DNA of 64,000 nt from Hymenobacter roseosalivarius DSM 11622 (GCF_900176135.1 NZ_FWWW01000048.1:62001-126000); one strand, 5' to 3'; numbered from the stretch's first letter, positions 8,953 through 17,471 are shown. Numbers and translations: made by a program. Notes: generated by a model from the sequence alone, not told the origin.

Positions 8953-10419
8953 TTACCGCTGCATCAAGCTCAGAATCCGAATCACGCTGGGCTCCGACAT
9001 TTGCAGGAAGGTATTTGGAAACAAGCCAATCCAGAAGATCATAACGATCAGGGGCACCAATACGGCCAGCTCGGCGCCGTTCAGGTCGCGGAAAGCGGCG
9101 GTGAAGGCAGTAGCCGGACCGAGCATCACGCGTTGGAACATGCGCAGCAGATAAACAGCCCCCAGAATGATGGTGATGCCAGCCACCGCGCCCAGCCAGT
9201 TGTTGTACTGAAACACGCCCGCCAGCAGCAGAAACTCACCCACAAATCCACTAGTGAGGGGCAAAGCCACCGTGGCGAGCAGCACCACCAGAAAGCTCAC
9301 GGAGAGCAAGGGCGTGGTTTGGGTCAGGCCACCCAGCTCGGGGATGAGGCGGGTATTGGTGCGGCGCTGAATAATGTCAGCAATGAAGAACATGCCCACC
9401 ACGTTTACGCCGTGGGCCAGCATCTGAACGACGGCGCCCTGCAACCCCATTTGCGTCAGCGAGAACACGCCCGCCGCCATCAACCCGACGTGGGAGAGGG
9501 AGGAATAAGCAATCAGCCGCTTCATATCACGCTGGCGGATGGCGATGATAGCGCCGTAAATAATGCCGATAACGGCCAGAATCATGATCAGCCAACCCCA
9601 CTGACTAACGCCTAGTGGCGTGATGGGCAGGAGCCAGCGCAAACAGCCGTAGATACCCATTTTGAGCATAATACCCGACAGCAGCATGGTAGCCGGAGCC
9701 GGGGCTTCAGTATATGTATCAGGCTGCCAGGTGTGGAAGGGGAAGATGGGCATCTTCACCGCGAAGGCAATGAAAATCAGCCAGAACAGCCATGACTGCT
9801 CCGCGGCAGTTAGGCTCAGATTATAGAACGCCTGAAGATCAGAAGTGTGGGCGGCCAGGCCATTGGCGGCGGGGCCGGTTTGGTAGTAGAGGTACACGAA
9901 GCCGGCCAGCATAAACAGCGAGCCGATGATGGTGTACAGGAAAAACTTAAAGGTGACAGCCACGCGCCGCTCCCCGCCCCAAATGCCAGCCAGAAAGTAG
10001 ATCGGAATAAGCGCCACTTCCCAGAAGAAGTAGAACAGGAACGCATCCATGGAGGTAAATACCCCAATCAGGCCGGTTTGCATGAACAGTACCAGCGCGT
10101 AGAAAGCCGACTCATTCTTGTAGTCGTGGCGGAAGGAAGCCAGCAGAATCAGCGGCACCAGGAAGGTGGTGAGCAGCACGAGCAGCAAGCTCAGCCCATC
10201 CATGCCGATGTGGAAGCTGATGCCCGCCGAGGCAATCCAGGGCAGGTTCACTTCCAACTGGCCAGTGTTGCTGGCATTGAAGGTAATCGCCGCGTACACC
10301 GCGACCAGAAACTCCAGCAGCGCCGCCCCGAAGGCGAATACACGCCCGGCTTTGCCTTTAACAAAGTGCAGCAGCAGCGCGGCGGCAAGGGGGAAGAAAA
10401 GGAGAAGAGCTGTGAGCAT
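8953..10419 (-). CDS. nuoM: NADH-quinone oxidoreductase subunit M
   Basis: 488 aa, strongly hydrophobic. The antiporter-like signature is present: FFWEVALIPIYFL (about 131), FPFHTWQPDTYTEAP (about 227) and KRLIAYSSLSHVGLM (about 300), with the conserved Glu in TM5 and Lys in TM7 and TM8 in their expected contexts. It is a proton-pumping subunit of the complex I membrane arm. In the ancestral order it follows nuoL, but here a small unrelated gene lies between them. Confidence 0.95.
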   Translation of the reverse strand: MLTALLLFFPLAAALLLHFVKGKAGRVFAFGAALLEFLVAVYAAITFNASNTGQLEVNLPWIASAGISFHIGMDGLSLLLVLLTTFLVPLILLASFRHDYKNESAFYALVLFMQTGLIGVFTSMDAFLFYFFWEVALIPIYFLAGIWGGERRVAVTFKFFLYTIIGSLFMLAGFVYLYYQTGPAANGLAAHTSDLQAFYNLSLTAAEQSWLFWLIFIAFAVKMPIFPFHTWQPDTYTEAPAPATMLLSGIMLKMGIYGCLRWLLPITPLGVSQWGWLIMILAVIGIIYGAIIAIRQRDMKRLIAYSSLSHVGLMAAGVFSLTQMGLQGAVVQMLAHGVNVVGMFFIADIIQRRTNTRLIPELGGLTQTTPLLSVSFLVVLLATVALPLTSGFVGEFLLLAGVFQYNNWLGAVAGITIILGAVYLLRMFQRVMLGPATAFTAAFRDLNGAELAVLVPLIVMIFWIGLFPNTFLQMSEPSVIRILSLMQR

Positions 10420-10471
10420 CCAATCTGGGAAGAGAGTTGGGTTTGACTTAATTTCTAGATGTATAACTGTC

Positions 10472-10939
10472 TTATTTTTTAGTCTTTGCTTTCACTGCAT
10501 CCATGTCACATTCAGCTGTATATAAAATAAAATTTCCGCTGTATTTGACAGTAATGATTGCATTGTTTTCATAGTCAGACCAAGTATCTGCCTTAACTTT
10601 TTTAAGTTTTTTAGTCCAACTTTCTAAATCAAATTTGTCGGCTGGAAAAGCAAAAGTTACCCTAATGAGCGTTCCTTCTAGGAAGTCAAAGGATATTCCA
10701 CCATAATCGTGCATATTCAGGAACTTCACGTTCCCAAACGACTCGTCGTCCTTTTCTGAAGAGAACTGATAACCAGTGTTTTGTACATATTTTTTTCTGG
10801 TCGAAGATTCATCCAAAAACCATCCCCATTCCTTATTACTAGGCATAGTTGTTAGATAATTATCTACAGCAAAAGATTGGGCTTTTAATGGGGAATTAAT
10901 AAAAAAGAATCCTAATAAAAGGGATAAAAAGAGCTTCAT
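10472..10939 (-). CDS. Small exported protein, unknown, inserted between nuoL and nuoM
   Basis: 155 aa. The N-terminus MKLFLSLLLGFFFINSPLKAQ is a clear Sec signal peptide with cleavage likely after KAQ. The mature part is polar, with no cysteine pair or lipobox and no family I recognise. It is much more AT-rich than the nuo genes on both sides. It lies 25 bp after nuoL and 53 bp before nuoM on the same strand, so it is probably carried on the nuo transcript. Its presence there is not expected for complex I. Confidence 0.72.
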   Translation of the reverse strand: MKLFLSLLLGFFFINSPLKAQSFAVDNYLTTMPSNKEWGWFLDESSTRKKYVQNTGYQFSSEKDDESFGNVKFLNMHDYGGISFDFLEGTLIRVTFAFPADKFDLESWTKKLKKVKADTWSDYENNAIITVKYSGNFILYTAECDMDAVKAKTKK

Positions 10940-10963
10940 AATATTCTTTATCGTTTATAGATG

Positions 10964-12916
10964 TTAAAACTTACCAAAGTTCAGCGCGAGAATCAGCACG
11001 ATACCCACCACCATTAGAATCAGATACACGCCAATTGTGCCGGTCTGTACGTAGCGTAATAAGTACCCCCCACCGAGAGTCAGGCGACCTAGGCCGTTCA
11101 CGATGGGATCAATGATGCCTTGCTCCACGAAGCGGTACAGCCCGCGCGATAAGCCCATGATAGGACGCACGAAGAGGGCGTTATATAGCTCATCGATGTA
11201 GTATTTATGGTACACCAGGCTCTCGGGAGCCGAGCGTTGCGCTTCGTCTGAAACTGGGCGTACGCCGCGGGAAATGTACTGCACGTAGGCGAAGATGATA
11301 CCTAGCACGCCAGCGGCAACGGAGGCGCCGATGAGCATGAGTTCGGTGCTGTGGTCGATTTCGCCAGTAAAAGCGCCTGGATTGATTTGGCGGGAGTACG
11401 TGAAAATGGGAGCCAGGAAATCGGCCAGGTAATGTTTGCCCCCCAGGAACATGGGTGCGCCCATAAAGCCTCCCACAGCCGCCAGAATGGCCAGAATAAT
11501 CAGCGGGAGCGTCATGGAGGCCGGCGACTCGTGCAGGTGGTGCTTCTGCTCCTCCGTACCCCGAAACTCGCCGAAGAACGTGAGGAATAGCAAACGGAAC
11601 ATATAGAAAGCCGTCAGGAAGGCGGTGAACAGGCCCACGGCCCACATGAGCTTACTGTGCTCGTAGGTGTGCGCCAGGATTTCATCTTTGGAGAAGAAGC
11701 CTGAAAACGGCGGAATGCCGGAAATAGCCAAGCAGCCGATGAAGAAAGTCAGGAAGGTGATGGGCAAGGCTTTGCGCAGGCCGCCCATACGGCGAATGTC
11801 CTGCTCGTTGCTCATGGCGTGAATCACGGAGCCAGCCCCGAGGAACATCAGCGCCTTGAAGAAAGCGTGGGTCAGGACGTGGAATAGGGAGGAGGTGTAG
11901 CCCATTACGCCCAGGGCCAGGAACATGTAGCCGAGCTGGGAAACCGTGGAATAGGCCAGCACCTTCTTGATGTCGTTCTGCGCCAAGCCAATAGTAGCCG
12001 CGAACAGCGCCGTAGCTAAACCAATGATACCCACTACTTCGAGCGTAGCCGGAGCCAAGGTGAAGAGCACATTGGCCCGCAGCACCATATAAATGCCCGC
12101 CGTCACCATGGTAGCGGCGTGGATCAGGGCCGATACGGGCGTGGGGCCGGCCATGGCGTCGGGGAGCCAGGTGTAGAGCGGCAGCTGGGCCGATTTGCCC
12201 ATAGCACCCACAAAAAGCAGCAATGTAATAGCCGTTAGAATGCTGACGGTGTAGGGGCCAAACTGGCTGAGCGCGGCCTTCTGAAATACCTCGGCGTACT
12301 GTATTGAGTCGAAGGTGAGGTAGATGAGGAAGATGCCGAGCAGGAAGCCTAAGTCACCGATGCGGTTCATAATGAAAGCTTTCTTGGCGGCGTTGTTGTA
12401 GTCGTGGTTTTTGTTCCAGAAGCCGATAAGCAGGTAGGAGCAGAGCCCCACGCCTTCCCAGCCGATAAAGAGAATCACAAAATTGGCCCCCAGCACCAGC
12501 ACCAGCATGCTGAAAATGAACAGGTTCAGGAAGCTGAAGAACTTACCCACGTTTTCATCGTGGGCCATGTATCCGATGCTGTACACGTGAATCAGGAAGC
12601 CCACGCCCGTCACCAGCAGTAGCATAATCAGGCTGAGCTGGTCGATCTGGTACTGGAAGGGAATGCGCATGGAGCCTACCGTAATCCAGTCGAAGAGCTG
12701 CACGGTGTACTGCCGCTCGAAGGTGGTGAACAGGTAGATCGAAATCAGGAAAGAGCCCAGCACCGTGGCGCTACCAATCAAGCCCGCCACAGTGGCCGAC
12801 AGGCGCTTGTTCAGCAAGCCATTGATCAGGAAGCCCAGGAAGGGCAACAGCGGAATAAGAACGTACAGCAGCGTGGAATAGGGTGCGCCGTAATTGGGTA
12901 AAACGAGTTCTTGCAT
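10964..12916 (-). CDS. nuoL: NADH-quinone oxidoreductase subunit L
   Basis: 650 aa, the largest membrane-arm subunit. The family core is clear: GWEGVGLCSYLLIGFW (about 152), LPDAMAGPTPVSALIHAATM (about 251), KKVLAYSTVSQLGYM (about 319) and HAFFKALMFLGAGSVIHA (about 349). A C-terminal lateral helix and final transmembrane segment follow. It pumps protons and clamps the membrane arm. Upstream, between nuoK and nuoL, lies the second copy of the 130-bp palindromic repeat. Confidence 0.96.
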   Translation of the reverse strand: MQELVLPNYGAPYSTLLYVLIPLLPFLGFLINGLLNKRLSATVAGLIGSATVLGSFLISIYLFTTFERQYTVQLFDWITVGSMRIPFQYQIDQLSLIMLLLVTGVGFLIHVYSIGYMAHDENVGKFFSFLNLFIFSMLVLVLGANFVILFIGWEGVGLCSYLLIGFWNKNHDYNNAAKKAFIMNRIGDLGFLLGIFLIYLTFDSIQYAEVFQKAALSQFGPYTVSILTAITLLLFVGAMGKSAQLPLYTWLPDAMAGPTPVSALIHAATMVTAGIYMVLRANVLFTLAPATLEVVGIIGLATALFAATIGLAQNDIKKVLAYSTVSQLGYMFLALGVMGYTSSLFHVLTHAFFKALMFLGAGSVIHAMSNEQDIRRMGGLRKALPITFLTFFIGCLAISGIPPFSGFFSKDEILAHTYEHSKLMWAVGLFTAFLTAFYMFRLLFLTFFGEFRGTEEQKHHLHESPASMTLPLIILAILAAVGGFMGAPMFLGGKHYLADFLAPIFTYSRQINPGAFTGEIDHSTELMLIGASVAAGVLGIIFAYVQYISRGVRPVSDEAQRSAPESLVYHKYYIDELYNALFVRPIMGLSRGLYRFVEQGIIDPIVNGLGRLTLGGGYLLRYVQTGTIGVYLILMVVGIVLILALNFGKF

Positions 12917-12929
12917 ATGCTGGTGGGGA

Positions 12930-13059
12930 CCTCATCCCCTAGCCCCTTCTCCTCGGGGAGAAGGGGGACTAGCTGTAATCTTGTAGAATAACTAGCAGCT
13001 AAAAAAGCTAAAAACTAGTCCCCTTCTCCCCGAGGAGAAGGGGCTAGGGGATGAGGTTA
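12930..13059. repeat. Palindromic intergenic repeat, copy 2
   Basis: About 130 bp: ACCTCATCCCCTAGCCCC, then CTCCTCGGGGAGAAGGGG and ACTAG, an AT-rich spacer with several AGCTA words, and the inverted right arm ending GGGGATGAGGT. It has the same architecture as 464-601 but slightly different arms. It fills nearly the whole gap between nuoK and nuoL, so it would form a large hairpin in any nuoK-nuoL mRNA. Confidence 0.85.
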
Positions 13060-13062
13060 TCA

Positions 13063-13395
13063 TTACCACTTCAACCGACTCAACAGATTGACGTCGGTAT
13101 TCTGAAAATTACGGTAAATCATCACGATAATACCTAGTCCGACCGACACCTCAGCGGCCGCTACGGCCATGATGAAAAACACGAAAACCTGGCCGTTCGG
13201 GTCAGCGCGGTAGGCGGAGAAAGCGGTTAGCAGCACGTTCACGGCGTTGAGCATCAGCTCGATGCACATGAAGATAATAATAGCATTGCGCCGCGTGAGC
13301 ACTCCGGTTACGCCAATGGCAAATAGAGCCGTGGCAAAGAAAACGTAATACTGAAGCGGGACGGTGCGAATGACTTCTGGGATGGTCTGTTCCAT
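13063..13395 (-). CDS. nuoK: NADH-quinone oxidoreductase subunit K
   Basis: 110 aa with three transmembrane segments. The family hallmarks are ALFAIGVTGVLTRRNAIIIF with the first conserved acidic residue in IELMLNAVN, and the second acidic residue in AAAEVSVGLGIIV. It lines the proton path in the membrane arm and normally follows nuoJ directly. Here four oppositely oriented reading frames separate it from nuoJ, and it has its own promoter-like element at 13458-13465. Confidence 0.94.
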   Translation of the reverse strand: MEQTIPEVIRTVPLQYYVFFATALFAIGVTGVLTRRNAIIIFMCIELMLNAVNVLLTAFSAYRADPNGQVFVFFIMAVAAAEVSVGLGIIVMIYRNFQNTDVNLLSRLKW

Positions 13396-13418
13396 GCAGT
13401 TGGGCTAGCCGACAAAGC

Positions 13419-13447
13419 AAAAAGCCCCCCGAAGCTCGGTCGGGGCT
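13419..13447 (-). terminator. Terminator-like hairpin in the nuoK leader
   Basis: Read on the minus strand, AGCCCC-GA-CCGA pairs with TCGG-GGGGCT around GCT and is followed by TTTTT, 24 bp before the nuoK start. It has intrinsic-terminator form and points into nuoK. With the promoter-like element just upstream it would sit at the very 5' end of the nuoK mRNA, so it may be an attenuator or a mRNA-stabilising cap. Confidence 0.65.
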
Positions 13448-13457
13448 GATTAGCTGG

Positions 13458-13465
13458 CAAAGGTA
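13458..13465 (-). promoter_or_regulatory. Candidate -7 promoter element for nuoK
   Basis: TACCTTTG on the minus strand is a perfect TAnnTTTG match, 63 bp upstream of the nuoK start. No clear TTTG is seen at the -33 position. It would let nuoKLMN be transcribed separately from nuoA-J. Confidence 0.55.
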
Positions 13466-13625
13466 TCCTGAAAATCGGAAAACACTACCCTTAAAATTGG
13501 CTTGGTCGCGAACTGAGAGTGGGTACAAGAACCTGAGACCAACCCAAGTTCCTGCGTGGCGCGCCGTGGGCTGGGAAAGGCTAAAGCAGAATCTGTTACT
13601 TTGTTTTTTATCTACGTTGCTGCTT

Positions 13626-14975
13626 ATGTTCACGCTGTTCGACCTGCGCGTTCTAGCCAATGCCGCCAGCTTCAGCCGGGGCCGGGCCTATTTTGAAGAA
13701 GGAGCCGTGGGCCGCGTCCGGCACCAGGCCGACGACAACTTGTTCTCCGCCACCGTAAGCGGCTCCGACGACTATACCGTGGAGCTGACGCTGACCCCGG
13801 ATGGCCCCGACTTCTTCTGCGACTGCCCGTACGACTACGACGGCATCTGCAAGCACTGCGTGGCTCTGGGGCTGACCGTATTGGAGGAATTCGGGCTGGA
13901 GGCCGAGGCGAGAAACCCGGCTTTGAAACCTAAAAAAGGTTCTGCTGGCAGCCAAAAAACCGTAGCCCCTTTACCGGCCAAGCCCGCTTTGGCCGAGGCC
14001 GCGCCGCCCGTGTCGGCGGCGGCGCTGGAAGCGGCCCTGCGCGAAGTGGGCAAGCCCGAGAAGCTGAAGTTTCTGGAGTTGCAGCTGCGCCAGAACCCCA
14101 GTCTGGCGCAGGCTTTCCTGATCCATTTCTACGGCCCGCCCTTGCCCCCCGACCCGCTCGATGCTGACACCACGCTGCCCCGCCCGGACGACTTGCGCGA
14201 CGAGCTGCGCCGCGCCCTAGGCCGCCTGCGCTTCGACTACGACTACCTGGCCGACGACGATGGTAATTTGCCGCCCGTCGTCACCATATACGGGCAGGCC
14301 AGCCGGTTTTTGCCGGCCCTGACGGAGCGTATTGGGGCGGTGCTGGAGCCGGTGCTGCTGCCCGTGGCCGCCGCCATCCGGGCGGCCCTGGAAGCCGGAC
14401 GACTAGCCGAGGCCGTGCGCCGCTGGCACGGGGCCTGGCTAGGCATCACAGGGGTAAAGCGGCCCGCCGCCGACGCGTACTATCTGTTTTCGGGCGGTCA
14501 GTATGCCCGGCAGGTGGTGGAAACCTGGCTGCGTCTGCTGCCCGAAGTGGGGGTGGAGAAGCTGCTGAGCCGTCAGGAATTTGCCCCCCAGGAAGTGGCC
14601 CGCTGCGTGCCGGTGCTCATCCGGCCGGTGCTGCGCGAAGCTCACTCCGTGCGACCCCAGCCTAGCCCGCCCACGTCCCTGGCCCAAGTGCCCGACGCCG
14701 ACCAAGTGCTGCTGCTGGCTGTGGCCTTCAACCCCAGCCTGGCCCCGGCCCTGCGCGCGGCCCTGCAACCCCACGAGGACCGGCTGCCGGTGCTGCTGCG
14801 CCTGCGCCTGGCCACCGGCTGCCGCGATTGGGCCTCCTGGGAGCCGCTGACCGCCCAGGAGGCCGCGCACAACCCCGGCATTGCCCTCAGCCTGCTTCAG
14901 TTTTACCTCGACCACGACCGACGGGCCGACCTGCTGCGGGCCGCTGACACGTATTTTACCCCCACGCCCAGCTAA
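13626..14975 (+). CDS. SWIM zinc-finger protein, N-terminal piece
   Basis: 449 aa from the ATG at 13626 (MFTLFDLRVLANAASFSRG). The frame stays open upstream to 13497, but that part does not look protein-like. Residues near 60-75 carry the SWIM metal site CDCPYDYDGICKHC (CxC...CxHC). The protein then continues as a long Ala/Leu/Pro-rich helical region. SWIM proteins bind DNA or partner proteins; the role of this stand-alone form is unknown. The frame ends at a TAA at 14973, but a further 645-bp frame with matching style begins 21 bp later. The two are probably one broken gene. Confidence 0.75.
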   Translation: MFTLFDLRVLANAASFSRGRAYFEEGAVGRVRHQADDNLFSATVSGSDDYTVELTLTPDGPDFFCDCPYDYDGICKHCVALGLTVLEEFGLEAEARNPALKPKKGSAGSQKTVAPLPAKPALAEAAPPVSAAALEAALREVGKPEKLKFLELQLRQNPSLAQAFLIHFYGPPLPPDPLDADTTLPRPDDLRDELRRALGRLRFDYDYLADDDGNLPPVVTIYGQASRFLPALTERIGAVLEPVLLPVAAAIRAALEAGRLAEAVRRWHGAWLGITGVKRPAADAYYLFSGGQYARQVVETWLRLLPEVGVEKLLSRQEFAPQEVARCVPVLIRPVLREAHSVRPQPSPPTSLAQVPDADQVLLLAVAFNPSLAPALRAALQPHEDRLPVLLRLRLATGCRDWASWEPLTAQEAAHNPGIALSLLQFYLDHDRRADLLRAADTYFTPTPS

Positions 14976-14996
14976 TCGGGCCGTTCGTGCTGGCCA

Positions 14997-15641
14997 ATGT
15001 CACGCCCGCCGAAAGCCGCCATCTTATATGTGAAGGCGCTGACACAGCGGGCCGAAGCCAGCCAGGAGTTTGCCGATTTTGAGGAGCTGGCCGGGCTTTG
15101 GACGGCGAAGGAGCGGGCGGCTTCTGTAAAACAGGTGTTGGAGACGCGCAAGGCCCGCTTCTCGCCCCTGTTCCGGGCGCTGGCCGCCGAAAACCGCCCG
15201 GCTGATATTCTGTCCCTGGCCTTGCAGCTCGACTGGCACCCCTGGCCCCGCACGTCCTACTGGTCCGTGGCCCCGCCCAACGACCTCACCGACCTGCCGG
15301 AGCTGTTGCGCCTGGCCGCTCGCCACGACCCCGAGGCCACTCTCGACGCCGTAATGGAGCGCACGGAAGAATATCTGGATGACAAAATCCGTCGCTCCGT
15401 GGAGCTGTACGAGCGCATCGGTGGCTGGCTGAAGGTGCTGCACGAGCTGCCCGCCCTCACCGAGCAGGTGACGCTGTTTGCCGAAGGTCTGTACGCTCAG
15501 CACAACAAGCTGGCCTACCTGCGCCGGGCGCTACGGGCGGCCCAGGTGCTGCCCGAGCCTGAACCGGCCCCGCCCGCCCGGCCGGGGCCGGTTCAAGCAG
15601 CGCGATCCGGCCGCAAACCCCGTAATCCCTTCGCTCGGTAA
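14997..15641 (+). pseudogene. C-terminal piece of the SWIM protein gene
   Basis: 214 codons, rich in Ala, Leu and Arg like the end of the preceding SWIM frame, and in the same phase. Between the TAA at 14973 and about 15022 the in-phase translation looks random. The phase shifted by one base reads IGPFVLANVTPAESRHL, which looks like normal protein. Two compensating frameshifts would rejoin everything into one protein of about 670 aa. One may lie in the C run at 14959-14963 and the other near 15010-15022. Alternatively it is a separate small gene starting at 14997. Sequencing error cannot be excluded. Confidence 0.5.
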
Positions 15642-15645
15642 GCGC

Positions 15646-15653
15646 TACCTTCG
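15646..15653 (+). promoter_or_regulatory. Candidate -7 element upstream of the sigma-factor gene
   Basis: TACCTTCG, the same variant as before aspS. It lies 123 bp upstream of the sigma-factor ATG at 15777. The intervening leader contains a possible 13-codon frame (15678-15719) and an inverted pair of the GGGGGG/CCCCCC word. Confidence 0.35.
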
Positions 15654-15707
15654 CAGTTCTCACTTGTTCCGCACGCCATGAGCATTGCTACTATACCTGG
15701 CGGCGTC

Positions 15708-15758
15708 GCTGGGGGGTAAAATAATTCTCGGCAGCAACTAAAATATTTGCCCCCCAGC
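15708..15758 (+). promoter_or_regulatory. Leader hairpin before sigma-factor gene
   Basis: GCTGGGGGGTAAA (15708-15720) can pair with TTTGCCCCCCAGC (15746-15758) with one G-T pair; the loop is 25 nt. It ends 18 bp before the sigma-factor ATG, so the stem could affect ribosome access. No T run follows, so it is not a simple terminator. Confidence 0.5.
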
Positions 15759-15776
15759 CACGTCTGCCGAAGCAGA

Positions 15777-16379
15777 ATGGAAACGCTACCCCTCACGCTC
15801 GATGCCACGCTGGCAATGACCGCAGGCCACCAAGACCAGCAGATACAGGAAGCAGTTCGCACCCAGCGCGCCCGACTGCTTGCCTTCATCCGTCGCCGTA
15901 TTCCCGATGAGGCGGAGGCCGAAGACGTATTGCAGGATGTATTTGCCGAACTCGTAGAAAGCTACCGCCTGTTCAAGCCCGTGGAGCAGGCCGCAGCCTG
16001 GCTTTTTCGGGTCGCTCGTAATAAAATCACCGACCTTTACCGCCGCAAAAAGCCTGTTTCACTGGAAAATGAGTTGGCAAGCGGCTTTGATGATGAAGAT
16101 TCCCTGCTGCTGGCTGATGTGCTGCCGGCCGCTGATGACTCGCCCGAGAACCGCCTGCTGCGCGAGACGCTGATGGAAGCCTTGGCAGAAGCACTGGAAG
16201 AATTGCCCCCCAATCAGCGTCAGGTGTTCGTATGGCACGAGTTGGAGGAGAAGACGTTCCGCGAAATGGAGGCCGAAACCGGTGTCCCGCTCAAAACCCT
16301 GATTTCCCGTAAGCACTACGCCGTGCAGCACCTGCGCAAGCGCTTGCAGAAACTCTACACCGAGCTATTTACAGACTAG
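15777..16379 (+). CDS. ECF-type RNA polymerase sigma factor
   Basis: 200 aa from the ATG at 15777 (METLPLTL); a TTG at 15747 is possible but lies inside the leader hairpin. Sigma region 2 is visible at about 25-85 (EAEDVLQDVFAELVESY, then AAAWLFRVARNKITDLYRRKK). Region 4 lies at about 140-195 (LPPNQRQVFVWHELEEKTFREM, helix-turn-helix to KTLISRKHYAVQHLRKRL). Regions 1 and 3 are absent, as in ECF factors. It would direct RNA polymerase to a stress or envelope regulon. The small membrane protein encoded just downstream is a candidate partner. Confidence 0.88.
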   Translation: METLPLTLDATLAMTAGHQDQQIQEAVRTQRARLLAFIRRRIPDEAEAEDVLQDVFAELVESYRLFKPVEQAAAWLFRVARNKITDLYRRKKPVSLENELASGFDDEDSLLLADVLPAADDSPENRLLRETLMEALAEALEELPPNQRQVFVWHELEEKTFREMEAETGVPLKTLISRKHYAVQHLRKRLQKLYTELFTD

Positions 16380-16452
16380 AGAAGCCCCCCAGAAGCCATT
16401 GCTCCGCATGAGTGCCTCTTCTGCGACAAAAATACTTCCTAAAGCCACCCCC

Positions 16453-16830
16453 ATGAATCGTTCATTCTGGCTGCTACGCGGCCTCAAGTTTTTCTTTCTC
16501 GCCGCCCTGTTTGTGGCGGCTGCCGGCTTTGTAACCATGCGCTTGTGGAACTGGCTGGTGCCCGTGCTCTTCAAAGGGCCGTTTATCAGCTTCTGGCAAA
16601 CACTTGCGTTATTGGTGCTTACTCGTATTCTCTTCGGCGGCTGGGGACGCGGTGGCCGGCCCGGTGGCTGGGCTCGGCGACGCGAAGTATGGCGCAAAAA
16701 GATGGAATCGCGCATGGCCCACCTGACGCCCGAAGAGCAGAAGAAATTTCGCCAACAGATGCGCTCTAGCTGCGGGCCACCCTGGATGCGGCGGTCGGTG
16801 GAAGAAGAAACAGCCTCTACCTCCGCATAG
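16453..16830 (+). CDS. Small membrane protein next to sigma factor
   Basis: 125 aa from the ATG at 16453 (MNRSFWLLRGLKFFFLAALF); ATGs at 16399 and 16408 are in frame but give a non-hydrophobic lead. Two hydrophobic segments (about 8-28 and 42-60) are followed by a Gly/Arg-rich linker (GGWGRGGRPGGWARR) and a charged helix with LTPEEQKKFRQQM. That last pattern resembles the helical part of small periplasmic stress sensors. It lies 73 bp after the sigma-factor gene and could be its regulator or target, but no zinc anti-sigma motif is present. Confidence 0.65.
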   Translation: MNRSFWLLRGLKFFFLAALFVAAAGFVTMRLWNWLVPVLFKGPFISFWQTLALLVLTRILFGGWGRGGRPGGWARRREVWRKKMESRMAHLTPEEQKKFRQQMRSSCGPPWMRRSVEEETASTSA

Positions 16831-16852
16831 AATCGGCTAAGCGATAAAAACA

Positions 16853-16883
16853 AAAGCGGCGACTGAGTTTCAGTCGCCGCTTT
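16853..16883. terminator. Bidirectional terminator
   Basis: AAAGCGGCGACTG pairs perfectly with CAGTCGCCGCTTT around AGTTT. It lies between the plus-strand small membrane protein gene and the minus-strand nuoJ, which converge, and has A-rich and T-containing flanks suited to ending both. Confidence 0.75.
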
Positions 16884-16905
16884 CGCTATAGTGCAAAGTG
16901 TTGTT

Positions 16906-17415
16906 TTAGAAGTTGCGCTCTCCCGTTTCCCGCTTGCCCAGCATCACAGCTCCCACCATTGCAGCGATAAACAATACCGATACCAGCTCAAAGGGTAGCA
17001 TGTACTGCTTGTACAGCGTCATGCCCAGCCGGTCTACCATCCCGATTTGCGAATCGAAAGTTGTGGCGTTAGCGCCGCCGGGCTGAATGTCACGCAGAGC
17101 AGCGACCAGGATGAGTAACAGCGAGCCGCCAGCTATAGCCGCCGCTATCTTAGACAGAGCTGATTTATGTGGCTCCGTGTCGGCGTTCAGGTTCAGGAAC
17201 ATTATCACGAACAGGAACAATACCATAATGGCCCCGGCATACACAATGATATTTACGGCCGCCAGAAACTGCGCGTTCAGCAGCAAGTAATGCCCTGATA
17301 TCGTGAAAAATGTCAGAATCAGGAACAGCACACTGTGAACCGGATTTTTGGCGAGCACCACACCCAGCGCACTAAACAGCGCCACAAATGACAGAAAGAA
17401 AAAGAGAGGAGACAT
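16906..17415 (-). CDS. nuoJ: NADH-quinone oxidoreductase subunit J
   Basis: 169 aa from the ATG at 17415 (MSPLFFFLSFVALF); a TTG at 17433 is in frame but less likely. Five transmembrane segments and the family motif FLILTFFTISGHYLLLNAQFLAAVNIIVYAGAI (split here as LTFFTISGHYLL and VNIIVYAGAIMVLFLF) identify it. It is a membrane-arm subunit whose third helix changes shape during the pump cycle. It is separated from nuoI upstream by two sugar-metabolism genes and from nuoK downstream by a plus-strand gene block. Confidence 0.93.
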   Translation of the reverse strand: MSPLFFFLSFVALFSALGVVLAKNPVHSVLFLILTFFTISGHYLLLNAQFLAAVNIIVYAGAIMVLFLFVIMFLNLNADTEPHKSALSKIAAAIAGGSLLLILVAALRDIQPGGANATTFDSQIGMVDRLGMTLYKQYMLPFELVSVLFIAAMVGAVMLGKRETGERNF

Positions 17416-17471
17416 AAACGAAGGTAGCACCAAACTTCAGCTTGGCGAATCAGTGAACGGTATTGGTGCGG

